Translations under genes and position numbers: made by a program
Assembly (NCBI GenBank): GCA_001769125.1
Contig: MEOG01000115.1
Coordinates: 47,133 to 111,132, forward strand
Reading direction: 5' to 3'
Source of the DNA: Bacteroidetes bacterium GWF2_35_48
GTDB taxonomy: Bacteria > Bacteroidota > Bacteroidia > Bacteroidales > GWF2-35-48
Length of the DNA: 64,000 nucleotides
The notes under the pieces: model-generated
The model's input: the letters and a program-made list of their open reading frames with translations, nothing else
What the model was told of the DNA's origin: nothing
Databases searched by the model: none
Shown: positions 46,078-54,096 of the stretch, piece by piece
How positions within the stretch are numbered: position 1 is the stretch's first letter
How the letters are laid out: each line of letters opens with the position of its first letter

Positions 46078-48570
46078 GTGAAAAAATTTATTCATACCAT
46101 ATCATTTTTTATTATTTCAGTTTTTACTCTTGTTTCAGGAATTACAAATAATGCTGTGGCACAGGATACAAAAATAAAAGGAAAAATTCTTGATAAATTC
46201 AGCAGAGAGCCTATCCCTTTTGTAAATATTGTATATCAAAACAAAAGAAATATTGGTACAATATCCGATTTTAACGGAGAATATTTTTTAGAAACAAAAT
46301 CTCCAACCGACTCTATTATTATTTCATACATCGGCTATAAATCACAAACTATAAAAGTTAAAAAAGGACAATTTCAGGAAATGAATATTGATCTTGAATC
46401 AGACGATATCAAACTTGATGAAATTGTTGTTTTACCGGGCGAAAATCCTGCTCACAGAATCCTTAAAAACATCATTGATAAAAAAGAACAAAACAATCCG
46501 GACAAGCTTGATATGTACTCTTATGAGGTGTATAATAAATTAGAAATTGATGCGAATAATATTGATGAAGAATTTAAGAAAAATAAAGCCTTCAAACATT
46601 TTCAGTTTATTTTCGACTATATAGATACATCTGCAATAACGGGGAAAAATTTTCTTCCTATTTTTATTTCTGAAACCGTATCTGATTATTCATATAAAAA
46701 AAATCCAAAGGTTGAAAAAGAAATTATCAAAGGAAACAAAATATCGGGTGTTGCAAATGAAAGCGTATCCCAATTAATGGGACAAATGTATTTCAAGGTA
46801 AATATTTATGATAATTTTATTGATGCTTTTGGAAAAGGATTTGTAAGTCCCATTGCAAATTTCGGAAGGATGTATTACAAGTATTACCTTGTAGACAGCG
46901 CACTTATAGGAAATCAGTGGTGTTATCAGTTATCATTTAAAGCAAGGAGGAAACAAGAGCCTACTTTTACCGGTGATTTCTGGGTACATGATACTACTTT
47001 CGCAATTAAAAAACTTCAGGTTAGGATTGCTGATGATGCCAACATAAATTTCATCAAAGACCTCGTTGTTAATCAGGAATACGAAAGAGTAGACAATGAT
47101 GTATGGATGCTGAGTAAGGATAAAATTTTTGTTGACTTTAACCTGTCCGATAAAAAAGTAGGATTCTTTGGAAGAAAATTCACTTCATTTAAAAACTTCA
47201 AATTCAACAATCAGGTAGATCAGGTTGTTTTTAATGAGATGAATAATATTCTTGTTGATAAAAACGCAACTGAAAAAGATGATGAATACTGGGATAAATC
47301 GCGCCATGACTCACTCTCTGCAAAAGAAAAATCAATTTATGCAATGGTAGACTCCATTAAGGAAGTACCAATGTTTAAAACCTTTGTTGAGATTGTTACT
47401 TTATTTATAACCGGTTATAAAGAGTTTAAATATGTTGAATTTGGTCCCTATTTTAAGTTTTACAGCTTCAATCCGGTGGAAGGGCATCGTGTCAGAATCG
47501 GGGGCAGAACTACTTATAATTTCAGTAAATTATTGCAATTAGATGCATACACAGCTTACGGATTTCAGGATGAAAAAATAAAGTATGGCTTTGGTACAAA
47601 ATTTATATTCAACCTTGCGCCATTAAATGAATTGAGGCTATTCCATAAAAACGATCTGGAACAAATGGGAATAAGTGAAAATGCGTTTATGCACGATAAT
47701 ATTCTTGCATCAGCGCTTTCTCGTAGTCCTAATTATAAATTAAACAGAATTGAAGAATACCTGGGATATTACGAAAAAGAATGGTTTATCGGGTTTTCAA
47801 ACAGGCTGATGTTTTCTCACAGATCTATATTCCCAACAGACTCTGTTCAGTTTATTAATTTCGGGTCAAACGACACGATGCTCCATCTCAGATCTGCAGA
47901 AGTTACATTACGTACTCGATTTGCTTATCAGGAAAAATTTGTAATGGGCAAACAAAGCAGAATTAGTCTCGGGACAAAATATCCAGAAATATTTGTTGAT
48001 TTTACGGCAGGAATTAAAGATGTTATCGGATCTTCGTATGACTATTATAAGATAAGGCTTAACATCCGCCACTACTACAATACATATCCTTTAGGATATT
48101 TTCGCTACGTGATAGATGCAGGGCAGGTTTTCGGAAATGCCCCCTACCCTTTTCTCGAATTACATAAAGGAAATGAAACCTACACTTTTGATGAGTTGGC
48201 TTTTAACATGATGAATTATTATGAATTTGTTAGCGATAAATATGTTTCACTTTATTGTGAGCAACATCTTGAAGGTTTTTTCCTGAATCGTGTTCCGATT
48301 TTTCGTAAACTGAAATTCCGAGAGGTTGTTTCAGCAAAAGGAGTTATTGGAGAATTAAGCCCTGAAAACAGAAAAATACTTGTATATCCGAACACGCTCA
48401 CAGCACTTGAAAACGAAGATGGCAAGCTGAAACCCTATCTGGAGGCAGGCGTTGGAGTTGAAAACATATTAAAAATTATTCGCGTAGATGCCTTGTGGAG
48501 GCTTGCTTATTTAGACAGACCGAATATTGCAAAATTTGGTATCAGGGTTTCACTGCAAATACGTTTCTGA
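46078..48570 (+). CDS. Outer-membrane protein with carboxypeptidase-regulatory-like and DUF5686 domains
   Basis: 830 residues from GTG 46078; an ATG 81 bp upstream is inside kdsD and gives no signal peptide, whereas the GTG gives MKKFIHTISFFIISVFTLVSG with cleavage near AVAQ. The N-terminal beta-sandwich (KIKGKILDKFSREPIPFVNIVYQNKRNIGTISDFNGEY) is the CarboxypepD_reg-like domain of TonB-dependent systems. The rest is DUF5686, a large beta-barrel-like region. It is the last gene before the smaller 238-residue outer-membrane protein, 6 bp apart. A role in transport or assembly of surface polymers is possible but not shown. Confidence 0.85.
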   Translation: MKKFIHTISFFIISVFTLVSGITNNAVAQDTKIKGKILDKFSREPIPFVNIVYQNKRNIGTISDFNGEYFLETKSPTDSIIISYIGYKSQTIKVKKGQFQEMNIDLESDDIKLDEIVVLPGENPAHRILKNIIDKKEQNNPDKLDMYSYEVYNKLEIDANNIDEEFKKNKAFKHFQFIFDYIDTSAITGKNFLPIFISETVSDYSYKKNPKVEKEIIKGNKISGVANESVSQLMGQMYFKVNIYDNFIDAFGKGFVSPIANFGRMYYKYYLVDSALIGNQWCYQLSFKARRKQEPTFTGDFWVHDTTFAIKKLQVRIADDANINFIKDLVVNQEYERVDNDVWMLSKDKIFVDFNLSDKKVGFFGRKFTSFKNFKFNNQVDQVVFNEMNNILVDKNATEKDDEYWDKSRHDSLSAKEKSIYAMVDSIKEVPMFKTFVEIVTLFITGYKEFKYVEFGPYFKFYSFNPVEGHRVRIGGRTTYNFSKLLQLDAYTAYGFQDEKIKYGFGTKFIFNLAPLNELRLFHKNDLEQMGISENAFMHDNILASALSRSPNYKLNRIEEYLGYYEKEWFIGFSNRLMFSHRSIFPTDSVQFINFGSNDTMLHLRSAEVTLRTRFAYQEKFVMGKQSRISLGTKYPEIFVDFTAGIKDVIGSSYDYYKIRLNIRHYYNTYPLGYFRYVIDAGQVFGNAPYPFLELHKGNETYTFDELAFNMMNYYEFVSDKYVSLYCEQHLEGFFLNRVPIFRKLKFREVVSAKGVIGELSPENRKILVYPNTLTALENEDGKLKPYLEAGVGVENILKIIRVDALWRLAYLDRPNIAKFGIRVSLQIRF

Positions 48571-48576
48571 TTTTTT

Positions 48577-49293
48577 ATGCATAAAATTTTACTCCTGTTT
48601 GTATTAATTAGCGTAAGCATTTTTTCAAGTGCTCAAACAGTGCTTCTGGAAGAAAATCCGGCTAAAGATACACTCCCGAAAATATATGGAAAAAATCTGA
48701 AACATTTTACGCATTTTTATGCTGGATTTGGCTTTGCCTCGGACAATTTAAATACAGATTCCGTAAAAATCAATTATGGGCTTTCTGCAAATTATTTTAT
48801 TGGAATCAGATACAAAAGAAAAATAAACAAATTTTACGCTTTAGGATATGATGTTAGCTTATCAGCAACTAATTTTAATATCCAACAAAACACAAATAAA
48901 AACTTTCTTGATACACATCATTACACGAAAGAAAAATATCACGATGCAAGTCTTGCCCTTGAATTATATAACCGAATTAACATAGGAAAAAGAGGGAATT
49001 CAATAGGCAAATATATTGATATTGGAATATACGGAGAATGGGTGTTTTCAAATTATCATTACACAAAAAACCCATATCCGGAAAATCTCGCTGCTAATCA
49101 CGGAAAATATTTAATGACAAAAACAAGAAAAAATAATTTTACCGAAACATTTAATTACGGAATTAACGTGCGCATTGGCATTAATCGTTGGTCTCTTTTT
49201 GCAAATTACAGACTTTCCAATATGTTTATTCCAAGCCATAAAGTAGCAGAATTACCGAGATTATTTGCAGGTATTCAAATTGGATTATTATAG
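48577..49293 (+). CDS. Small outer-membrane beta-barrel protein of unknown function
   Basis: 238 residues with a signal peptide (MHKILLLFVLISVSIFSSAQ). The mature chain alternates hydrophobic and polar residues with many aromatic girdle positions (HFYAGFGFASDNL, GIRYKRKINKFYALGYDVSLSA) and ends on a strand closing with aromatic/hydrophobic residues (LFAGIQIGLL), as barrels do. No named family. It is coupled with the DUF5686 gene 6 bp upstream. Confidence 0.7.
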   Translation: MHKILLLFVLISVSIFSSAQTVLLEENPAKDTLPKIYGKNLKHFTHFYAGFGFASDNLNTDSVKINYGLSANYFIGIRYKRKINKFYALGYDVSLSATNFNIQQNTNKNFLDTHHYTKEKYHDASLALELYNRINIGKRGNSIGKYIDIGIYGEWVFSNYHYTKNPYPENLAANHGKYLMTKTRKNNFTETFNYGINVRIGINRWSLFANYRLSNMFIPSHKVAELPRLFAGIQIGLL

Positions 49294-49336
49294 AATCGTG
49301 CCATACTTCGGCAGGCTCAGCACAGGTGGCACGATT
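49294..49336. terminator. Bidirectional hairpin between convergent genes, with TTCGGCAGGCTCA core
   Basis: Arms aatcgtgcca and tggcacgatt enclose a loop with ttcggcaggctca (49307-49319). It ends the outer-membrane gene and lies 38 bp past the rpoD stop on the other strand; T/A-rich tails are present on both sides. Confidence 0.7.
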
Positions 49337-49374
49337 TTACAATATATCCCAATTTCCATTTGCCTTACGACCCT

Positions 49375-50238
49375 CTACCCCAAATACGACTTCAAATTTT
49401 TATTCTTCGCGGAGCTTTTAAGTTTTCTAACTGCTTTTTCTTTTATCTGTCTTACACGTTCAGCAGAGAGACCTATTTCCTGGGCTATTTCATCCATACT
49501 GAAAGAATTGTTGCCACATAAACCGTAAAAAAGTTTAATAACTTCTGATTCCCGTGGAGCAAGCGTACTCAGTGCTCGTTCTATTTCTTTACACAAAGAA
49601 GCTGTCAGCAAGCCAGATTCAGGATTATTTGCTCCTTCATCAGGAATAAGGTCGTACATATTTGTGTCTTCTCCGGAAGCCATAGGCGCATCCATTGAAA
49701 TATGACGACCATAGCTTTTCATAAGAATTTTTACATCTTCCGGGGCAATTTCAAGTTCTGTTGCTATTTCTTCAGCAGATGGGTTGCGTTCCAATGTCTG
49801 CTCTAATTTAGCTGTTGCTTTATTGATTTTATTCAATGCACCCACTTTATTAAGAGGAAGTCGTACTATGCGTGATTGCTCTGCCAGCGCCTGCAAAATT
49901 GACTGACGAATCCACCATACCGCGTATGATATAAATTTAAATCCGCGGGTTTCATCAAAACGGCGTGCTGCTATTATAAGCCCGTGATTGCCCTCGTTTA
50001 TAAGATCAGAAAGTGTCAATCCCTGATTCTGATATTGCTTTGAAACCGATACAACAAAGCGAAGGTTTGCATTAATCAGTTTATTTAATGCGTTTATATC
50101 TCCTTCTCTAATCTTACGAGCAAGCTCCACTTCTTCTTCCGGTGTGATAAGATCTACTTTGCTTATTTCCTGTAAATATTTATCTAAAGAAGCAGTATCT
50201 CTGTTCGTAACCTGTTTTGATATTTTAAGATGTCTCAT
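49375..50238 (-). CDS. rpoD: Primary sigma factor, short Bacteroidota form
   Basis: 287 residues from the ATG at 50238 ([25 protein letters not shown]); an ATG 33 bp upstream is less likely as it lies next to the promoter. It has region 1.2, then 2.x ([45 protein letters not shown]), 3.x and 4.2 ([28 protein letters not shown]) but no region 1.1, as in the Bacteroidota primary sigma factor that reads the -33 TTTG and -7 TAnnTTTG boxes found in this window. Confidence 0.92.
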   Translation of the reverse strand: MRHLKISKQVTNRDTASLDKYLQEISKVDLITPEEEVELARKIREGDINALNKLINANLRFVVSVSKQYQNQGLTLSDLINEGNHGLIIAARRFDETRGFKFISYAVWWIRQSILQALAEQSRIVRLPLNKVGALNKINKATAKLEQTLERNPSAEEIATELEIAPEDVKILMKSYGRHISMDAPMASGEDTNMYDLIPDEGANNPESGLLTASLCKEIERALSTLAPRESEVIKLFYGLCGNNSFSMDEIAQEIGLSAERVRQIKEKAVRKLKSSAKNKNLKSYLG

Positions 50239-50268
50239 TTCGTTAATTTTACAAGGTGTGCAGTATTG

Positions 50269-50276
50269 CAAAGATA
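50269..50276 (-). promoter_or_regulatory. -7 box of rpoD
   Basis: On the minus strand TATCTTTG, about 31 bp before the ATG. I did not find a matching -33 box, so only the -7 element is claimed. Confidence 0.5.
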
Positions 50277-50405
50277 CAGATTATTTATTTTTGATATATC
50301 TCTATTTTAAAATTTTTTTATTTAACAAGGATTTTGTAATTTTATATTTTGAAAAACCGGTATTCCGGGTTAATTAATAATTGATAAATATTAAATCTTT
50401 AAATC

Positions 50406-51536
50406 ATGGGATTATTCGATAAACTTAAAGGGGAATTTATTGACATTATAGAATGGCTTGACCCCACAAATGACACAATGGTGTATCGTTTTGAAAGACA
50501 TCAGAACGAAATTAAAAACGGCGCAAAATTAACAGTAAGGGAAACTCAGGTTGCCGTATTTATCAATGAAGGCCAATTGGCAGATGTTTTCAAACCGGGA
50601 ATGTACACGCTTACAACAGAAAACATGCCCATTCTTTCAACATTAAAAGGATGGAAATATGGCTTTAACAGCCCGTTTAAAGCAGAAGTGTATTTTTTAA
50701 ATACAAAAAATTTCACCGATCAAAAATGGGGAACACCCAATCCGATTATGTTGAGAGACCCTGAACTGGGACCTTTGCAGATACGCGCATTCGGAAATTA
50801 TTCTTTCAAAATTAATGATGCAGTAAAATTCATCAAAGAAATTGTTGGTACTGATGGAAATTTCACTACAGAAGAAGTTACAAATCAGTTGCGGAACATC
50901 ATGATAACACGATTCACAGATGCTATTGCCACATCTAAAATTCCTGTTTTCGACATGGCAAGCAACTACGATGAGGTATCAAAACTTGTTGAAGAAAAAC
51001 TGAAACCTGAAATTGGAGAATACGGACTTGATCTCACAAAATTCCTTATTTCAAGCATCACTCTTCCTCCGGCAGTTCAGGAAGCTCTTGACAAGCGCAC
51101 CAGTATGGGAATTATTGGCGACCTTAATAAATACACGCAATTCCAGACTGCCAATGCAATAGAAGCATCTGCAAATAACCCCGGAGGAGGCGCAAGCGAA
51201 GGAATGGGACTTGGTATGGGATTCGGAATGGCGCAACAAATGATGGGTACAATGAATCAGGCAAATCAGCAGGCAAATCCCCAAAATCAACAACAAAATC
51301 AACAGCAAATGCCCCCGCCCATGCCTCCTGCAGTAAAATACTTTGTGGCAGCAAACGGTCAACAATTAGGACCTTTTGACATGGGAACACTTAAAAATAT
51401 GATTGCACAAAATCAGGTAAATCGCGAATCGCTTGTATGGAGAGAAGGCATGGCTGCATGGACAGCTGCAGGTCAGGTGCCGGATGTGGCTGCATTGTTT
51501 ACCGCGGTGCCTCCTCCACTTCCTCCCCCCATGTAG
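50406..51536 (+). CDS. SPFH-domain protein with C-terminal GYF_2 domain
   Basis: 376 residues. Residues 1-240 form an SPFH-like domain (IEWLDPTNDTMVYRFERHQNEIKNGAKLTVRETQVAVFINEGQ); a Gly/Met-rich (GMGLGMGFGMAQQMMG) and then Gln/Asn-rich linker leads to a GYF_2-like domain around residues 312-362 (YFVAANGQQLGPFDMGTLKNMIAQNQV), closed by a proline run. No signal peptide or transmembrane segment. SPFH proteins form ring-like scaffolds at membranes. It is followed by two zinc-ribbon proteins that seem to belong with it. The combination is frequent but uncharacterised. Confidence 0.85.
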   Translation: MGLFDKLKGEFIDIIEWLDPTNDTMVYRFERHQNEIKNGAKLTVRETQVAVFINEGQLADVFKPGMYTLTTENMPILSTLKGWKYGFNSPFKAEVYFLNTKNFTDQKWGTPNPIMLRDPELGPLQIRAFGNYSFKINDAVKFIKEIVGTDGNFTTEEVTNQLRNIMITRFTDAIATSKIPVFDMASNYDEVSKLVEEKLKPEIGEYGLDLTKFLISSITLPPAVQEALDKRTSMGIIGDLNKYTQFQTANAIEASANNPGGGASEGMGLGMGFGMAQQMMGTMNQANQQANPQNQQQNQQQMPPPMPPAVKYFVAANGQQLGPFDMGTLKNMIAQNQVNRESLVWREGMAAWTAAGQVPDVAALFTAVPPPLPPPM

Positions 51537-51544
51537 TGTTTTTT

Positions 51545-51585
51545 ATGAAAGGTGTTTTCGGCTAACTCAAACACCTTTCATTTTT
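51545..51585 (+). terminator. Intrinsic terminator after the SPFH gene
   Basis: Stem atgaaaggtgttt/aaacacctttcat (13 bp) with an 11-base loop, followed by ttttt. Eight bases after the stop codon. Confidence 0.85.
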
Positions 51586-51616
51586 ATAGCTTTTTTCATA
51601 TTTTAAATAACACTAA

Positions 51617-52012
51617 ATGGACAATCGCTCAAATAATTTTCTTTGCCCCTGCTGTAGAAGCGTTTTAAATATTGAAAACAATATAATTTTTTCTGTTAAA
51701 ACACAAGGGAATAGAAAAGGTTTATTATTACTGAGTACCAAGCTTGGAGACTATGCTGTTAAAAACCATGAAACTCTGATGATTGAAAAAGGAGAAAAAG
51801 TTAACTTCTTCTGCCCTATTTGTAAAGAAAGCCTTTCAGCAAATGATGTAAATGATAATCTCGCCCGGGTAATCATGCAAGACGATGATGGAAATGAATT
51901 CCAGATTTTGTTTTCTATTGTTGCCGGAGAATTCTGTACGTACATGGTTGCAGATGACAACTTCAAAGCTTTCGGAGATAATTCAGGGATTTATTTTAAT
52001 GAAGGAAGTTAG
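51617..52012 (+). CDS. Small zinc-ribbon protein of unknown function
   Basis: 131 residues. Cysteines in LCPCC (Cys10, Cys12, Cys13) and CPIC (Cys66, Cys69) form a likely zinc ribbon around a long loop. The rest shows no family. It starts 32 bp after the terminator of the SPFH gene. Its TAG stop lies within the gaagtta tandem repeat, so the last codons come from repeat DNA. Likely cytoplasmic. Confidence 0.7.
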   Translation: MDNRSNNFLCPCCRSVLNIENNIIFSVKTQGNRKGLLLLSTKLGDYAVKNHETLMIEKGEKVNFFCPICKESLSANDVNDNLARVIMQDDDGNEFQILFSIVAGEFCTYMVADDNFKAFGDNSGIYFNEGS

Positions 52013-52087
52013 AAGTTAGAAGTTAGAAGTTAGAAACAGCTTCGTGCTTCGTGCTTCGTGCTTCGTGCTTCGTGCTTCGTGCTTCGT
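52005..52087. repeat. Heptamer tandem repeats gaagtta x4 and gcttcgt x7
   Basis: Four perfect gaagtta units (52005-52032) are followed after six bases by seven perfect gcttcgt units (52039-52087) and one imperfect unit (gcttccg). Both have period 7. The first array overlaps the stop codon of the upstream gene. Prone to slippage. Confidence 0.9.
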
Positions 52088-52142
52088 GCTTCCGTATGAT
52101 AAAAAAGTATTTTGCATAACATGACGTTAAAAAATCAACAAC

Positions 52143-53252
52143 ATGGAAGATCCAATTATCCAAGAGACCAATCAAAGTGAAATTATTTGCAGAAACTGCA
52201 GCGCAAAATTAAAATTCGCTCCAGGAACAACTTCCCTGAAATGCGAATACTGCGGCGCAGAAAATGAAATTGAAATTAAACAGGAAGCAATCGAAGAAAT
52301 TGATTTTGTTTCTTTTATTGAAACCGAATTCAACAAAGAAGAAAAAGTTGAAGTTGCAACCGTCCGCTGCAATGCTTGCGGAGCAGAAACTTCCATGAAA
52401 GAAAATGTTGTTTCCGATATGTGTCCGTTTTGCGGAAATCCTTTGGTTGTAAAAGAAGGCTCTACCCGATCGCTGCTAAAACCAAAATCATTGCTACCTT
52501 TTAATATTGACCCAAAAAAAGCGCAGGGTCTTTTCCAAAAATGGATAGGCGGTTTATGGTTTGCGCCAAGCGGACTGAAAAAATATGCGCAACAAACGGA
52601 GAAGCTTACAGGAATTTATATCCCTTACTGGACCTACGATTCCAACACCTCCACGTCCTATTCCGGACAACGCGGTGATAATTATCAAACATCAGAAAGC
52701 TATACCACAACAGACAGTAGTGGAAATGCAAAAACAGAAACCCGCACTGTTACTAAAGTTCGTTGGACCTATGTAAGCGGTCATGTTTCTAACTCTTTTG
52801 ATGACGTGCTTGTTGTTGGCAGTAATTCTTTACCCCGAAAATATGCAGACGAACTGGAACCCTGGGATCTTGACAAACTGCTTCCCTTTGATGAAAAATT
52901 TCTGAGCGGATTTAAAACAGAAAGCTATCAGGTAGATGTAAAACAAGGCTTTGATTATGCAAAAGTAAAGATGGATAAAGTTATAGAATCCACAATACGT
53001 ACAGATATTGGCGGCGACCTACAGCAAATTTCTTCAAAGAATACAGCTTATAATGATATTACGTTCAAACATATTTTACTGCCTCTCTGGATTAGCGCAT
53101 ACAGGTATAATCAAAAAGTGTACAGGTTTATGATTAATGCACGTACAGGCGAAGTACAGGGAGAAAGACCTTACAGTTGGATTAAAATTACATTGGCCGT
53201 TTTAGTGGGTATTGCAATCATTGGAGGCATCGTGTGGTTTGCGAAAAAATAA
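52143..53252 (+). CDS. Tail-anchored double zinc-ribbon protein
   Basis: 369 residues. Two zinc ribbons at the N-terminus: CRNCSAKLKF...CEYCG (Cys16, Cys19, Cys34, Cys37) and CNACG...CPFCG near residues 77-99. A region of about 230 residues follows, with a Thr/Ser-rich segment (STSYSGQRGDNYQTSESYTTTDSSGNAKTET). One C-terminal membrane segment (ITLAVLVGIAIIGGIVWFA) ends the chain, so the ribbons face the cytoplasm. It is often described as a TFIIB-type zinc-ribbon protein, which says nothing about function. Probably works with the SPFH protein upstream at the membrane. Confidence 0.8.
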   Translation: MEDPIIQETNQSEIICRNCSAKLKFAPGTTSLKCEYCGAENEIEIKQEAIEEIDFVSFIETEFNKEEKVEVATVRCNACGAETSMKENVVSDMCPFCGNPLVVKEGSTRSLLKPKSLLPFNIDPKKAQGLFQKWIGGLWFAPSGLKKYAQQTEKLTGIYIPYWTYDSNTSTSYSGQRGDNYQTSESYTTTDSSGNAKTETRTVTKVRWTYVSGHVSNSFDDVLVVGSNSLPRKYADELEPWDLDKLLPFDEKFLSGFKTESYQVDVKQGFDYAKVKMDKVIESTIRTDIGGDLQQISSKNTAYNDITFKHILLPLWISAYRYNQKVYRFMINARTGEVQGERPYSWIKITLAVLVGIAIIGGIVWFAKK

Positions 53253-53292
53253 TATTGTTATTTAATAAGCAGATAGAATTAAATATTATTTG

Positions 53293-53300
53293 TAAATTTG
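53293..53300 (+). promoter_or_regulatory. Possible -7 box of the DUF6934 gene
   Basis: TAaaTTTG, 23 bp before the ATG at 53324. No TTTG at the expected -33 position, so only a partial match. Confidence 0.4.
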
Positions 53301-53323
53301 AATGAGACAAATGTGTTAACAAT

Positions 53324-53785
53324 ATGAAATATCATAGATACGAATATTCTACAGAAAAAGACCTTTACTTTTTTGAATTTGAAAGCATTGGGATTAAAGG
53401 TAAAATAAAAAAAATTGTACAATATTCGGAGATGTCAGTTAAAGGATTTTATAATTTAGGATTTGGAGATTATAACGAAATAACAAAAGAAATTGACGAT
53501 GAAATTATTACTAATAATGGAGATGGATTGAAAGTATTAGCTACCGTGGTATCAACTTTATATTCATTCACAGGAAAATATCCCGAAGCAAATATTTTTG
53601 CTACAGGAAACAATGAAGCTAGAACAAGATTATATAGAATGGGAATTACAAATTATTTGGAAGAATTAAAACAAGATTTTCTCGTTTATGGATTAAGAAA
53701 AGATGAAATTTTTGAAGAATTTATTGTTGGTGAAGATTATATGGGCTTTTTAGTCACTCGAAAAAACAAAGATATAAAAATATAA
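53324..53785 (+). CDS. DUF6934 family protein
   Basis: 153 residues, hydrophilic. The segment GDGLKVLATVVSTLYSFTGKYPEANIFATGNNEARTRLYRMGITNYLEEL fits the DUF6934 family as I recall it; function is unknown. It is directly followed by a 52-codon gene (4 bp gap). A mid-size globular protein plus a tiny downstream partner resembles a toxin-antitoxin plan, but no active-site motif supports that yet. No signal peptide or membrane segment. Confidence 0.7.
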   Translation: MKYHRYEYSTEKDLYFFEFESIGIKGKIKKIVQYSEMSVKGFYNLGFGDYNEITKEIDDEIITNNGDGLKVLATVVSTLYSFTGKYPEANIFATGNNEARTRLYRMGITNYLEELKQDFLVYGLRKDEIFEEFIVGEDYMGFLVTRKNKDIKI

Positions 53786-53789
53786 TATT

Positions 53790-53948
53790 ATGAGCATTGA
53801 AGACTTAAACAAAGCAAAAATTCCAATTGTAAAAATTGACAAAAAATTGGAAAAATTTAAAGGAAAAATATTATTCCCTAAAAAATTGGCAATGGCAAAT
53901 GAATTATTATCAAAAGCAAAACTGCCCAAGGAAATTGTACAAAATTAA
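53790..53948 (+). CDS. 52-residue protein next to the DUF6934 gene
   Basis: Starts ATG 53790, four bases after the DUF6934 stop, and ends TAA 53946-53948. The product MSIEDLNKAKIPIVKIDKKL... is Lys-rich with an extended N-terminal part and one likely helix (KKLAMANELLSKAKLPKEIV). Spacing and codon choice match the upstream gene, which supports it as a real small gene. No family recognised; possibly a partner or antidote of the DUF6934 protein. Confidence 0.6.
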   Translation: MSIEDLNKAKIPIVKIDKKLEKFKGKILFPKKLAMANELLSKAKLPKEIVQN

Positions 53949-54096
53949 TAACATTTACCATCAGCATTTAAGACCAATACAAGGTTTAATTTGTCCACGC
54001 AAATAGCTTGTTGGAAAGTTTATCTATTTTTATTTTTAACTTCGTGAGACTTCGCATTAGAAATATAGCGGATTGTTTGCCGCAAGCAACAAAAAG

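Noticed and set aside
52005..52094. Heptamer arrays considered as a CRISPR array
   Set aside because: Units are 7 bp in direct contact with no spacers; it is a simple tandem repeat.
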